Shown piece after piece: positions 1-11,900 of a stretch of DNA of 64,000 nt. How positions within the stretch are numbered: the first letter of the stretch is position 1; every line of letters begins with the position of its first letter. Below the pieces are notes generated by a model, which saw nothing but the letters and a program-made list of their open reading frames with translations, was not told the origin of the DNA and did not search any database. Made by a program: the position numbers and the translations under genes. The stretch is from Dryococelus australis (Eukaryota; Arthropoda; Insecta; Phasmatodea; Phasmatidae): positions 139,298,163-139,362,162 of the forward strand of contig CM057000.1 of assembly GCA_029891345.1 (NCBI GenBank), read 5' to 3'.

Positions 1-344
1 AACTTAACAAAATCTAGAAAATTACACCAAAAGGACAAAGCACCGTGTCATGCGCACTCAGTCTAGCAATATTTTTCATAAGAACTATTTCTTACTAGTC
101 ATTGCCAAAATACCTATTTTGTCACTGTTTTTGTTCATAGTAACAGTAAACGAAATATTATAATACATTGATAAACTATAAATACAAGTACAGTTCAACC
201 AAATATTAGGTATTTTTATGTTAAAGTATGTATAAAACAGTTTTTATGCATGACGAATTTAGGAAACAACCCAATTCGTCATGCATAGGGTGATTTTTAA
301 ATATTTGGTTCAGAAAATATCGAGAAGCCGTGAATAAACTATAG
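1..344 (-). mobile_element. MITE-B copy, cut by the window edge
   Basis: This is the right part of a ~420-bp inverted-repeat element seen again near 0.6, 27.7, 28.1, 29.0, 42.5 and 60.2 kb. It shares the internal stretch reading 'aagaactatttcttactag' with those copies and ends in 'GCCGTGAATAAACTATA', a decayed form of the family terminus TAGTCCATTCACGG. Strand is given relative to the complete copy at 29.0 kb. No coding sequence is present; it is non-autonomous. Confidence 0.75.
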
Positions 345-556
345 AAAGCTGCTTTCTTTCAATTTATTACATGTGTGTCACATTCTTTAAAAAATGGCAT
401 CATTTAAGTGGCTACCATGGTGTCGAACACATAGTATATTCTGAGTACAAAATCGTGCATGACACGATGTAGAAAATTACGGTTAACATCCCTCGCGTTA
501 GAAACAATGCATTATATTAACTGTTGGATATTGCAGAGTTTGGTGGGCTACACTAT

Positions 557-880
557 TTATAATTGATTCACGGTATCTTCGGCCTTTTCTGAAGCCCTGC
601 TAAAGTTCTACTTCCAGGATATTCCTCCGCCTCGTGCAAACTAAGCTTATCTAAGTCTGGAAGATTACACCCGAGGGACAACGCACCGGATTCGTGCGCA
701 CTCTGTTGTAACAGTATTTTGTATAAGAACTATTTCTTACTAGGCGCTACCAACACACATGTTATCTCACTGTTTTTATTTAAAATTATTTATAAATGAA
801 GCAATATAGTTTGCAGACAAAATATTACTAACATTTTTAACAGAAAAAAAACTTTTATGTTAAAAGTATAAAACATTCTC
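557..880 (-). mobile_element. MITE-B copy, right end lost
   Basis: The copy begins with a degenerate terminus (GATTCACGGTATCTTCGG) and follows the family through 'ccaggatattcctccgcctc' and 'aagaactatttcttactagg'. Similarity fades after about 880, so the distal terminus is missing or too diverged to see. It lies only 212 bp from the preceding copy in the same orientation. Confidence 0.75.
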
Positions 881-2568
881 AAACAGTGAACAATTAGAGT
901 TCTTCACCTCCTACTGGGACATTCTGTATTTTACGGGGAAACATACTTTCGCCACATTGGGTGGTTGTTTCCACGCGGAATCTGTTGAATTTTAAAGTGC
1001 TTCGTTTGTTGGAATAAAGACATAAATATATCCCTAACTGCCCTGAACATACCTGGAACAAATTCATTTTCTTCTATTATTTTCGTGTAAAACTTTGCGA
1101 ATTATTTTAATATTTCAAAGTATAAAAACACTAGTTATTTAGACTCCAATTACTAAATAAAAGTAGTTACAAGGCACGTAAGGGTGATTGGGATAGTGAA
1201 GAAACGGGGAGAGATGAGGACAGTCTTCCACCCGAGAGAGTGGAATTCTGCCATTTTAAGGAACCATAAGAGGATGAAACAAGGAAGCAGATTTTAAAAT
1301 GTTGCTGGCATTAAGATGCTGCAACAGAATTTATTAAGGTGCCAACAAGAACGACACAAAATTAATTTTTCGTGGGGTAGTGGATTAAAAGTGCTATATC
1401 GTATCCCCCACCCAGAAAATTTTGGACCGGAGGAATGGTAACAATGTACCACTTTAACCCACGTTACTGGACTCCTGCACTGTTCAGTATTTCTGTACTC
1501 TTTGGAAACAAGTTGCCAAGATTATTTCCGTAGCACAACATGTGGATTAGAGACATTTTTACGCAACGTTAATACGGGATGTGTAAAAAAAAAGTACTGA
1601 ATTTACACTGTACAAAAATTTCCTGTAAAATTCTGTTACATGCAAGGGAAACTAATTCGGAAGGGAAAATTACCTCTTTAATATAGAGTAAATTTACATA
1701 GAAAGTAAAGTACAGTTCCCTAATCGTACGGAAACAAGTACCTATCAAAAAGGGGAGGGGGGATACCATACAAGTAAGGGGAAATCCCATACAAGTAAGG
1801 GAATATAAACCATAGGCCCTATTGTATAATAAAATTATATTTAAAAATATCCCGGAGTGTTAGTACTCTTATTTTTTTATAGCCTATATCAACACTAAAA
1901 TCGTTTGCACATGCTGGTGGGTGGGCGCTTACCATAGTACTCTATCACGATAGGCCAACACGCTATCCATTACTCCACGACAACAGCGTGACAGTATCAG
2001 CGAGTATTAGCTTGTTAGAAGATTGTTTCTACCGCACGTCCCCACAATTAACTGTTGAGACAACGCTGAAGATATGCATCCATGTATGCGATTTCCCACC
2101 GCTATGTAACTGAATTTTACTCCAGATTGCGGTAATTATACCTTAAATACAAAGAGCCATTTTGGACAGCTTGTATCAGTAAACAATAAAAATTAATTTT
2201 AGGTAAAAGATATAGGCCTATAAAATACTATATCAAATAGTTACAAATGGACAAGGGGATCCACACATCTTAACGTAATTTTCCCATCCATGTATGGGAT
2301 TTTCTACTACCACGTACGTGAATTTTACTCCAGAGTATGGTAATTTTACCTTACCCGTAAGGAAAACTATGGTTCACCCACAAGTTTGCGAGTATTAACT
2401 TACCCGTGTCAGATAATTTTCCCATTATTTTTCACGGCGTAAAAAAACAAGCATTTCTAAGTTGTTATAAACATGGAGCTATATACACAATTTTGTTTGT
2501 TTCATGAAACCATGCATTTCTGAGATACAATATTTCACTTGCAGACTCATAAGACAATCTTTGGTAAA
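881..2568. other. Unassigned AT-rich DNA
   Basis: I see no gene here. Short open frames are no longer than chance. The only structure noticed is a pair of diverged ~80-bp direct repeats listed separately, and a doubled 'tacaagtaagggg' near 1767-1801 that resembles part of those repeats in reverse. Confidence 0.5.
2075..2362. repeat. Two diverged ~80-bp direct repeats
   Basis: Positions 2075-2155 and 2284-2362 share 'catccatgtatg', 'gaattttactccaga' and 'ggtaatt.tacctta' in the same order. They are separated by about 130 bp. They may be fragments of a dispersed repeat or two units of a decayed tandem array. Confidence 0.5.
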
Positions 2569-2991
2569 GGCTGTTCACGATAAAGTGAGCACTTTTGAAA
2601 TCAACCTTAGAAAAAAGACACTGCTTCTACAAGCATATATTTTAACGAACGCACTGAGTGACATGTGTCCAGTAAAGTTGGTAACGGTGGGGGGGGGGGG
2701 GAAAGTAGTTCAATATATTAACGTCGAACAAAAAGTATTAGGTAACCATTTTTGATGTATTAAATTATTTCTCTCACTTTCTGTGTTTTTTTTAATGCCT
2801 CGAAGTGTAAAAATGGACTGGTTTTTTGCAATATTTACTTTTCTAGTAATTTCACAGTTTCACTTGATCGACCAACGAATTAAGTGATGAGGCCCATGGC
2901 AATGTTAATTTTACATGATGCAGAAGAATACACAACGTGCATACAAGTAGATCTTAAACAGGGCTATCAAAAGTGCTCATTTGACCGTGTA
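2569..2991 (-). mobile_element. MITE-A copy
   Basis: This is a copy of the commonest element in the window. It opens with GGCTGTTCACGATAAAGTGA and closes with the complementary 'AAAGTGCTCATTTGACCGTG'. Internal landmarks are 'ccagtaaagttggtaac' and 'aggcccatgg', both found in the other copies. Orientation is opposite to the reference copy at 13.4 kb. A run of 12 Gs has grown inside it near 2690. Confidence 0.85.
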
Positions 2992-3590
2992 TGTAGATGT
3001 GTGAATGAGCGTCTGCGAGTAGACTTATTAATGTCTTCTTTTATATATATTTCTAGGTAGCTTATAATTTTAGACGCTTTATATTATAATTTTTAAAGTC
3101 TTACATTATTATATTTTGTCTTTTTCCCGTGTTTAATTAGTTATATGCTATGATTTTCTGTCCTTCAGTAATCATTAAAATAAATTTGTTTTAGAACTTT
3201 TGCTAGCCAATGTTATTTTGTAGTTTCATTTTATAAACAGTACAATTATATGTATATGGATATATGTCAGGTGTGTATATGGTTTTATGTATTCATGTAT
3301 GTGTTAATCGTTTAAGTTCACAATTAAAGTTAATTTAATTTTATGTAAGTTGCTTTTATATATCTCATGTAAGTCTCTTTCTAAGTTTATAGTATAAGTT
3401 TAGTGTCATTGTTTTATTTATTTTTATTTAAAAAAAAATAAGTGTTATGTTTTATTATGGAAAGTGGTTAAGTGTAAGAGAAGGTGATAATACCTTAACC
3501 TCGCCACAAAAAATAAAGGCGTTTTATTATTGGTAATAATATTACTATTACAACTAGATTGCAAATAATATGTTTTGTGATTAGTACAAT
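2992..3590. other. Unassigned AT-rich DNA
   Basis: This is very AT-rich sequence with short TA and TG tracts. I see nothing that supports a gene or a known repeat. Confidence 0.5.
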
Positions 3591-4135
3591 AATTACTGTG
3601 TGGTCGCGTGATCTGTCTCGAAAGTGTCAAACGGGGGTCGAAGCGATCGTCGGAAAGCGAAATGGCGACCGGCAAGTTCCGTTCCCGTTCGGGAACTCTT
3701 CAGGACGAAGAAACACAATTTCCTCGGCGAAATTCCCCGAGATGCGGGGGGTCGCTACCACCGGGCCACCCCCCCCCCCCCCAGTCATTCGCTCACGCGA
3801 GCTCCCGCGCGATCACGGAAGACCCGGGAAAATTTTGCCCTCCCTAGCGTTTGATAACAGCGGAGGGAAATGTATTGGCGAGGGACGGTAAGGGTGGGAG
3901 GTGGGGGGTTGGCAGGTTAGCATCAGAATTCGTGCTCCCATTATGTTCCCTAAAATGCCTGTCCCCTTCCCACGACTTCGCGTGCAAGGGCCTGGCTGGC
4001 GTCACGCGAACAACCTCGCGCCGTCATATTGATTGGCGGCTTTCGTCTCTCTCAGGTCAGTCAAGGGCGCGGTCGAAGGAGGGTGGTGGCCGGACAGGTT
4101 ACGAGGAGGAGCAGATATAGGCTGTTCGCGGTGAA
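3591..4135. other. GC- and CpG-rich island
   Basis: Base composition changes sharply from the AT-rich flanks to a stretch full of CpG. Overlapping open frames exist in all three forward frames, which is what GC-rich sequence does by chance, so I do not call a protein. It could be an unmethylated promoter or non-coding first exon. No clear TATA box or splice pair was identified. Confidence 0.4.
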
Positions 4136-4190
4136 GTGAACATGGAAATTAAATTAATGCTATGAAGACTAACAGTTCTTGTTGTTAAGT

Positions 4191-4609
4191 ACAGTTCGCG
4201 GTAAACTGAGCACTTTCGAAAGCCCTGCTTAAGATCTACTTGTATCTACACTGCGTATTCTTCCAACATATGTAATAATAACACTGTCGTGAGCATCATC
4301 ACTTTACTCACACATCGATCAAGGGAAACTATTAAACTATTAAAAGAGTAAAATACTTTACAAATTTGCTCATTAGTGCACTTTGTGCATTAAAATCTCG
4401 GAAAACAATTTTTTTCCTTTTTAATTTTTTAAAACGTTTACCTAACACTTAAAATTCCACGTTAAGGGATGGAACTACTTTTCGCCCCGTCGTTGCCAAC
4501 TTTACTGGGCACGTCCCTGGCGGCGTGGTCGTTCAAACGTATACAGTTGGCGACAGTGACATTTTCCGAACGTTGATCTCAAGAGCTCTCTGTTAAACGT
4601 GAACAGCAT
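4191..4609 (+). mobile_element. MITE-A copy
   Basis: The left terminus reads CAGTTCGCGGTAAACTGAGC, followed by the family sequence 'cgaaagccctgcttaagatc'. The right end reads 'TTAAACGTGAACAGCATA'. Both termini are recognisable, so the copy is nearly full length though diverged. A second MITE-A follows head to tail about 20 bp later. Confidence 0.8.
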
Positions 4610-4628
4610 ATAATCGTAATTGATTATA

Positions 4629-5000
4629 TGGGCTCTTCACGATAAACTGAGCAGCTTTCAAAGTCCGGTTTATTAACTACTTGTACGCACGTTGTATAGT
4701 ATTCCGGCATTAGTAAAATTAACATTTCCATGGACCTAATAATTTAATTCAAGCTTCAGTTAAATGAAACTGTAAAATTACCCCAAAATAAAATATTTAG
4801 GAATTTGCGTTTGCCAGTTCTTAAACTCACATGTAAAGCAAATTATCTAATTTTTAAGGATTCACAAATGTTAAGCCAACACGTTAAATTAAACGTTTAT
4901 ATTGAAGTACTTTGCCTCCGCCGTTTCCAGCTTTTCTGGGCGAATGCTTGTCAGTTGGCTGGTTAAAATATATGCAGGCAGGGGCAGTGACATTTGTCAT
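4629..5000 (+). mobile_element. MITE-A copy, right end decayed
   Basis: The left terminus GGCTCTTCACGATAAACTGA and the internal landmarks 'ggaactactttgcctccg' and 'caggcaggggcagtgacat' are present. The terminal ~40 bp of the family are not recognisable. It lies in the same orientation directly after another copy. Confidence 0.75.
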
Positions 5001-5978
5001 AGTGTACTGTGATTCGTGCTACAGCCAATACAAAATATACTAATAGTAACACAGGTGACTCCACCTGGCTACAAGAACCCTTAAGTGGACAAGGGGCTTG
5101 TCGAATATAAAGTCGGGGTTTTCCTTTACACTTGCAACTCACAAGAGAACAACACTTTACAATATATTAATATTTCTAAACGGGAGAGCAATACGTTTGA
5201 CTGCTAAATGTTATGTACTAGCCACTCTGTCGGTTATCTTATCACTGTCCTTATAAAGTATCACTGGAACTCTTTCACCTTAAGGGCGCCGCCTACCTGG
5301 CGGGGGGAAACGCGTTGCGGAGTGTTTAAAATCCGCGTGTTTTTTTTTTTTTTTCTTTTTACGAAACCATTAAACGTGTTCCCATGACACCAATGTACGA
5401 AAAGAAAACACATTTCGGGCGAGGTACGTATAATACTCTCAATACATCATGTACATTATAAATGTTATTCCCGAGTCCTCCAACATAGCAAAAAACGGCT
5501 TTTTCACACTGCCGTTGCTCATAATATACTGGTTGTAAAAGTGTGAAACTATTATAGGGGCCTGCATTTAATCTTGCTGTAGACTTTCCATCGATAAATT
5601 GATTGGGTCACCGCTTAAAGTCCCATAGATACACTCAGTGCAACGAAAACACTGCACGCCAATTGAGCGCCATGCGCGTAGGAGCGAAGGGGCATCAGCC
5701 GCGCGTGTCAGTGTCGTCCTTATAGGTCCCGCGCTTCCCGTCCTCAAACGCGCTAAAAAAAAAAAAAACATCCAAGTAGGCGGCGCCCTTATGTATGTTG
5801 CCGAAGGCTGCGTCCCTGGACGTTTAACGCACCTGGCCTATATTACCACCTTGTTGAATATCTCGCTCACTGTTTATGATCACCGCTTGCTCCACTCCCT
5901 CGTGTCCTGTTTTCCCGCATTTTGTGGTGCGGGGTTCACGCACAAGGTATTAGCTAAGGGCGGGTTCAGACCGCTACT
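5001..5978. other. Unassigned DNA, partly GC-rich
   Basis: No recognisable gene or repeat. The part from about 5640 to 5960 is richer in GC and holds an open frame of 127 codons at 5638-6021 whose product is unlike anything I know and is interrupted by an A-run; I treat it as chance. Confidence 0.4.
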
Positions 5979-6018
5979 AAAGGTTGATTTCAAAAGCTCT
6001 CAATTAACCGTGAACAAT
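5979..6018 (+). mobile_element. MITE-A right-end scrap
   Basis: About 40 bp match the family's last segment: 'aaggttgatttcaaaagctc' then 'AACCGTGAACAA'. Nothing upstream matches, so this is a terminal fragment. Confidence 0.6.
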
Positions 6019-6380
6019 TGATGCTAAATATAAGAGCATACATTTCACCACGGTGATGTAATTCTGGCTCGCTATTAAAGACGTAAATTTTTTAGTGCTA
6101 CCACGGTGCAAGAAAGTGCACCAACATCGCTAAAAAGTTGCTCACAAAATTGGAACATCTTGTATCTGGGGTTACCCTTCTTTAGTTCACCTGTGTCGTG
6201 TCCAAGTATCGCAGAATTTAATTGAGGTATTGGGAGTTATGTCCCACGCCTTCTTAAGGAGGAGAGATACAGTAAACTTTACAATCGGAAAGTTGTAACT
6301 CCTTCCAAACAATCAGATTCACCTGCAGATCTGTCGGAACTACTCCACTTGAATCAGGAAAATTTTATTGGTCGTTTTAG
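6019..6380. other. Unassigned DNA
   Basis: No gene or repeat recognised. Confidence 0.4.
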
Positions 6381-6644
6381 TATAGGTTGTTAGCGGTTTA
6401 CAAATCTGCTCATTTTTTCACTTCGTTGCATTATAAACAGAAGGCGAAAGAAATAATTTTAAGTGATCACAAATTGTTAACACTTTTTATTCGATGTTAA
6501 GATATGGAACTACTCTCCAGCTATCGTTACCAACTTTACTGGGTGAATGTCGCTCAGTGCGCTCAATAAAACATACGCAAGCAGGGGCAGTGACTTTTTT
6601 CTAAGGTTCATTCCTAAAGTGCTCACTTTACCGTGGACGACCCA
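6381..6644 (+). mobile_element. Internally deleted MITE-A
   Basis: The left tip TATAGGTTGTTAGCGG is joined directly to the mid-element sequence 'tttacaaatctgctca', skipping about 170 bp of the family. The right half is complete, ending in 'AAGTGCTCACTTTACCGTGG'. This is the usual product of an internal deletion. Confidence 0.75.
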
Positions 6645-6696
6645 TAAAAATAAATCATTCAAAGTTTTCTGAGTGGCAAATAAAACCGTTTCTTCG

Positions 6697-6949
6697 AGCG
6701 AGTGAAGTTGGTGAGTGAAGAGATTTGGCGGCTCTTAATAACGGGGGCTTGAGTGTCGATGATGGTGAAGTGAGGTGGGTATGGAGCAGCGTAGGAATAT
6801 TAGGGCGGGGGAAACGGGAGATCACCGAGAAAACCCCACCAGCCAGCGGCATCGTTCGGCACGATTCCCACATGCGAAAATCAGGGGATTGAACCAGGTT
6901 TGCCTTGGTGAGAGGCGAGTAGGCTAACCGCTCTACCACCGCTGCGCCA
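6697..6949 (-). mobile_element. tRNA-derived SINE (family SINE1), nearly full length
   Basis: Read on the minus strand, it starts with a tRNA-like head holding an A-box-like 'GTGGTAGAGCGG' and a B-box-like 'GGTTCAATCCC', then the family body 'GATGCCGCTGG', 'TTTTCTCGGTGATCTCCCG' and the tail 'CGGCTCTTAATAACG..' relatives. The same body occurs at 9.5, 14.8, 39.8, 40.9, 52.1 and 53.0 kb. It would be transcribed by RNA polymerase III and moved by a LINE. Confidence 0.85.
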
Positions 6950-6995
6950 TCAGAAGATTGATAGAAGTATCTTTCTGCTGTTCATGCCGCACGGT

Positions 6996-7007
6996 TATAT
7001 ATATATG

Positions 7008-7038
<31 letters not shown>

Positions 7039-7076
7039 GCACACGCGCGCGCACGCACATACACACACACACACAC
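6996..7076. repeat. Compound (TA)n(CA)n microsatellite
   Basis: A run of TA dinucleotides passes into CA/CG dinucleotides. Confidence 0.95.
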
Positions 7077-9087
7077 TTGTTGCTTAATTTATTAGTTATT
7101 CTTTAACAGGTTCAGGGTGCAATTGCCGTTTAAACCTGCGCACTAAACGGTCGAGTAAACAGAACGTGAGAGCATTTACTTGTCAAACATATGCAGAGAC
7201 ACAAAGCTGACGAGCAATAACATTAAATATGACGAACGTTTAAAATGTTAACCTAACCCGAGCTTTTGGTGCGACAACATGGCAGTTACCACATTGATTA
7301 CAATAGTAATTACGATGAATATAGTAAAATTTGCTTCCGTAAACTTTCAAAGAGTTTGTAATTGAAGACTGAGTGCCTGTAATTTGGGCTGTCCTGAGAT
7401 TAAACCGGTTACATAATTTTTGTTCACCCATCGGTGAAGTCATTCTATGGTTTACTTACCTACATTACAAAACATACAGCTTTCCAGTTACATAAAATAA
7501 CATAAGTGATTAAATGACGAGAGCTATTTTTTATATTTTGATAACATGAATGAGACTTAGCGTAAATGTATATACTTTAGGGCATTTCTAAATGTATATT
7601 TTTTTTAACGAGGAAGATTAAGCCTGTAGTGCATCAAGTTTTGTTTTATATAATATATTACTTCACCTTTCATTTCATATTATAAATTCTTCTGTTCTTA
7701 TCAGTGTATAGGCTTCTTTATTCGGTGTTAACATAAAAACCAAAACTACTAAGTCTAAATCAAAGTGACTCTGAGCAAGCACAGTAGTTTCAGTAAGCCT
7801 ACTCACATTTCTGATTACTTCGTCCATACTGCAAAATATTTCATCTTTCTCATAACGGAATTTTAATTGATTGTTAATTGTGTGAGCATTATTTTAACTT
7901 CGTAATATTTTCTTTGTAAACTAGAAACTGCCAATAACTTTTTTCATTTTTCATTGTGAAATAAGGCGTGGACCACAGCTGGTGAAAATATAAGGTAGTG
8001 ATTTGCAAAGACAAGCGTATATTTTTTTTTGTTTCGTGGTGATTTTGGAAGAACCCTTTCGTTGTATTATTATCATTGCTTAGACTGGATGAATTTTTCA
8101 GAGTTATGAAAACAACATTACTTAATCGTACAGGATTATTTTACATTAAGTTCCTTTTATATTTTTTCTATAACTATCTACCCAACCTGTTAGATATTTT
8201 CTTCCTTTTCTTTTTGTTTAGTGTTTTTTTTTTTTCATTTTCCTTTTTTTTTTTTTTTTAGGAGCCTCTTTGATTTATTTTGTTATAGTCATGCATGTCT
8301 TTTTCCTTTAGTTTTTGTCTTATTCGAACCTTCGCTGTCGCAAACACTACAATTTGAGTTAATGACGTATCCAATAAAGCAAGGGCTATGTTCAATTCGA
8401 AGCTTTCGTAAGGATATCGATTATCAGGAAATACTTAGAAGTGTATTTTAATAACTTAAAGTAAAGTTTTAAAATCATGTTTCTGAACTCAGATATTTTA
8501 ATTTATTATTATTAAGTTATTTTATTTAATTTCAATGAAGTACACTATATGAACCATGTCTGTAAGTAATGGCATTTAATTCCCAGCGTTCACTCTATCA
8601 TCACTTACTATGTTTGTCACAGAAATTGCAAATTTTTTTCTGGAATTTTTATACGCTTGTTTTGATCATCGTATCTTGCCTACAATTTGTCTCTAAATCG
8701 TCATTGAGGAATTTTATAGTTAATTGGGAGAAAAGGCGGTGCCTCCTTAGCTTTTCATCATGATAAAATTAATAAATAAAGATGGTAATTCACGTTACAC
8801 AGTGTAATTTTTTAAAATGTTCCATAATACTCTTTGTATATAAGGCGGATCTAAATACGGAGGATTGCAGCGTGACTCCTATTTTTGTGTATATATCTTC
8901 GTAGAGGGTGAGAAAACAATACAATTTTCCTTGAAGTTTTGTGAAATATCATTTAACTCATAACAATTCCTACGGTAGCGAATCGGTCGGACCATTCGCT
9001 CTCGCAAAGTCGAACATGTTTCGATTGAAGACGCAGCCAGTCTCAGATTTTTCAATTGGGAAATTTGGCAGACATGGACTTTCAGCT
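7077..9087. other. Unassigned AT-rich DNA
   Basis: Two kilobases without a recognisable gene. Long T tracts lie at 8222-8262. Short open frames here are Phe/Leu-rich products of the T tracts. Confidence 0.5.
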
Positions 9088-9486
9088 ATAATCTTTTCGC
9101 GGTAAAATGAGCACTTTTGAAAGCCCTGCATAAAAGCTACTTGTATGCGCGTTGTGTTTCCTACCGTCTTATGTAAAATTAACATAGCCATGGACCTCAT
9201 CACTTTATTCATGCCTCGGCCAAGTGAAACTGTGAAATCATTAGAAAAGTGAATATTATAAAAGTCTGCTCATTTTTACACTTTGATGCATTAAAAAATA
9301 CAGAAAGCGAAAAAATTATTTAAGTTATCACATATGGTTACCTGACACTTTTCGTTCGAAGTTAATATATGGAACTACTTTCCCCTCCATCATTGCCAAC
9401 TTTACTAGCCGCAAGTCCCTCAGTGCGCCAGTTAAATTATTCGCATGTAGGATTTCAAAAGGGCTCACATTATCATGAACAGCCTT
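9088..9486 (+). mobile_element. MITE-A copy
   Basis: It begins TAATCTTTTCGCGGTAAAAT, continues 'agcacttttgaaagccctgc' and ends 'GGGCTCACATTATCATGAAC' plus AGCCTT. All internal family landmarks are in order. Its right terminus directly abuts a SINE1 fragment. Confidence 0.85.
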
Positions 9487-9700
9487 CCGCCTAGGCGAAC
9501 CGGGTTCGAATCCCGGCGGACCGCTTCCCTGAATTTATCACATGGAAATAGTGCCGGACGATGCCGCTGGTCAGCGAATTTTTCGGGGATTTCCCGTTTC
9601 CTCCCGCCCTTGCATTCCAGCGCTGCTCCAGGCTCACCTCACTTCATCCCCCATCGGCTCTCAAGACCTCGATGTTAAGAGCCGCCCAAATCGCTCCAAC
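9487..9700 (+). mobile_element. SINE1 copy, head truncated
   Basis: It retains the B box GGGTTCGAATCCC and the family body ('gtgccggacgatgccgctgg', 'ttcccgtttcctcccgccc', 'ctcaagacctcgatgttaag'). The A-box part of the tRNA head is lost where it meets the MITE-A terminus. Confidence 0.85.
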
Positions 9701-10475
9701 CCACTCCACTTTAAAATAGAGCTACTCCACCATCTCGCCCACCACCTTATTCCGCGCCATTCGGGGCTGTTAAAAGGGCATCAACTGTAAGGCGCCACAT
9801 TACATGCCTAATTAAATAAATCGGCATACAAAGGCCATAGTTTTTTTTACCGGGTTGTGTAAGAAAACGTTTAGTTTGGCGGGAATTCCTCCGTTTTGCG
9901 ACGCATAGGTCGTTGGTGCGACGTTTTTGGTGATATTTGCATAGTTACGTAACTTCTTTACGCATTACGTTTGTGGGAAAAGGTTAAGTGAAATTAAGTA
10001 CCTTATATTATAAGTAAGGCACACTCAGTATTTTACTTACAAGACAAAATTAAGACTTTCGTCCTTAAGGAATAACCGCCACCAACACCACCGCCTCTAT
10101 ACTTACCAGAGCCAAAATTATCGCAATGGATTATATAATTGCATAAAATAGATATTATTTAGCGTATAATACTATTAATTATATAATTAATACCACCGAC
10201 GTAAGTGTCTACTATAATGTAACACGTGTTTGGAAAATGGGATACCTATATGTATCTCACTTTACCTTGCCCTGTCGCACATCGTTATAAATAAGGAAAT
10301 TTTGCTACTAACCAAAATGCACTGAAATATTTTTCTAATCTAAATCTAAATGCAGTGTATTTTTTTTTAACATAGTTGTTATTATTGCAATATACAGGTA
10401 GGTGAACCAATGCGAAGTAAAACATCTAAGTCACTAAATTTTCGCATGAATTGCACCGATCAATTTATGATAGCA
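9701..10475. other. Unassigned DNA
   Basis: No gene recognised; AT-rich with no clear repeat. Confidence 0.45.
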
Positions 10476-10726
10476 AATAAAGTCACCCGCAATTGGCGAA
10501 ATTTCACGACTAACTGTATTTCATAATACTTTAGCTCAGATCCACTTATTTGATTGGGCGATCTAGGTGCTATGCGTCTTAGGTGCCTGTCTGCAAATCA
10601 GAGACGTACAGTATCGGAGTAACTTAATTCTGATTGGCCGGTCAACTTAGAAAATGTCTCCTCACAGACATACGTCGCAAATAAGGAAAAGGGAACTGTT
10701 AGTACGCTCGTAGGGTATTGAAATTA
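10476..10726 (+). mobile_element. MITE-C copy, decayed ends
   Basis: About 230 bp match the copy at 44.24-44.54 kb very well: 'cagagacgtacagtatcgga', 'taacttaattctgattggcc', 'gctcgtagggtattgaaat'. The terminal inverted repeats that are clear in the 44-kb copy are degenerate on the left and missing on the right here. Confidence 0.7.
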
Positions 10727-11350
10727 TAAGTGTAAGTGGATCACATACTATCCTAGTTTCAGACAAAATTACAATCTGCCAAAAATGATCAGTTGCTTTA
10801 TGAAAATTTGTATCAGCTAGAAAACTGTACTTCTTCTTAGCTTACTTGTCTCAAAATAATTCCGAATGTTATTTTATGTGTAACTAATTTCCGATTTACT
10901 AATTTTTTTTTTTTTTTTTTTTTTTTTCACACAACCAGGAAATTGATTTTTTTTCTTGCCTTAGTTCAGAAATTTTCTTGCAAGGAGTTTGCATTCTTCG
11001 TCTTATCTCTTTATACATGCTAAAGGCGCCCCCACACTTCCATGGCTCTACTTTTCCGATACCATAAGTCTTTTTTTCTTCTGCTCCAGCTCTTGTCAAT
11101 ATTGAACATCCTTGTTACGCTGTTTACGTTGACTGGAAATAATTTTCTTCCGCAAACACGGGGAAGCAACAGCATTTCCATGAAAGTTGATTAAAATAAG
11201 GAACTCGAAGCTATAACGTGCAAAACAAAAAGTTATAACTAAGAATTTTGCGTTTCCAAAAAACACAAAAATATAATTATGATTACATTTTATTTTCATA
11301 TTCCACATTCATTTATTAATTAAAAAATCAAATTTTATCACTGCGTATGA

Positions 11351-11359
<9 letters not shown>
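10727..11359. other. Unassigned DNA
   Basis: A 25-base T run lies at 10903-10927. No gene recognised. Confidence 0.45.

Positions 11360-11436
<77 letters not shown>
11360..11436. repeat. (TA)n microsatellite
   Basis: An uninterrupted run of TA dinucleotides. A short inverted repeat (TGCCAAGGT at 11438 and ACCTTGGCA at 11528) lies just beyond it. Confidence 0.95.
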
Positions 11437-11437
<1 letters not shown>

Positions 11438-11622
11438 GCCAAGGTATAAGGTTTAAATATGAAAAAATATCGTTTTTAAAAGATATTATAAAGTAATAAA
11501 ATTATTGTGTTTATATATATATAAAACACCTTGGCATAAATTCTTTTTTTTCACCTGCAATCATAAAAACTCTTCGTTCCAAAGTAACACGGTAAGTGGT
11601 TCACAATTTACTATCTGCGAAC

Positions 11623-11663
11623 ATCTGCACGAATTTTACACACGCACACACACACACGCACGC

Positions 11664-11715
<52 letters not shown>

Positions 11716-11756
11716 GCGTGCGTGTGTGTGTGTGCGTGTGTAAAATTCGTGCAGAT
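11623..11756. repeat. Perfect 134-bp palindrome
   Basis: The left arm (ATCTGCACGAATTTTACACA and on through CA/CG repeats) is mirrored base for base by the right arm ending TGTGTAAAATTCGTGCAGAT. The centre is a (TA)n run, so the whole 134 bp is self-complementary and can extrude as a cruciform or form a hairpin. Confidence 0.9.

Positions 11757-11900
<144 letters not shown>

Noticed and set aside
3559-4120. Several overlapping frames in the GC-rich island
   Set aside because: Open in all three forward frames at once, a composition effect; no domain or start context.
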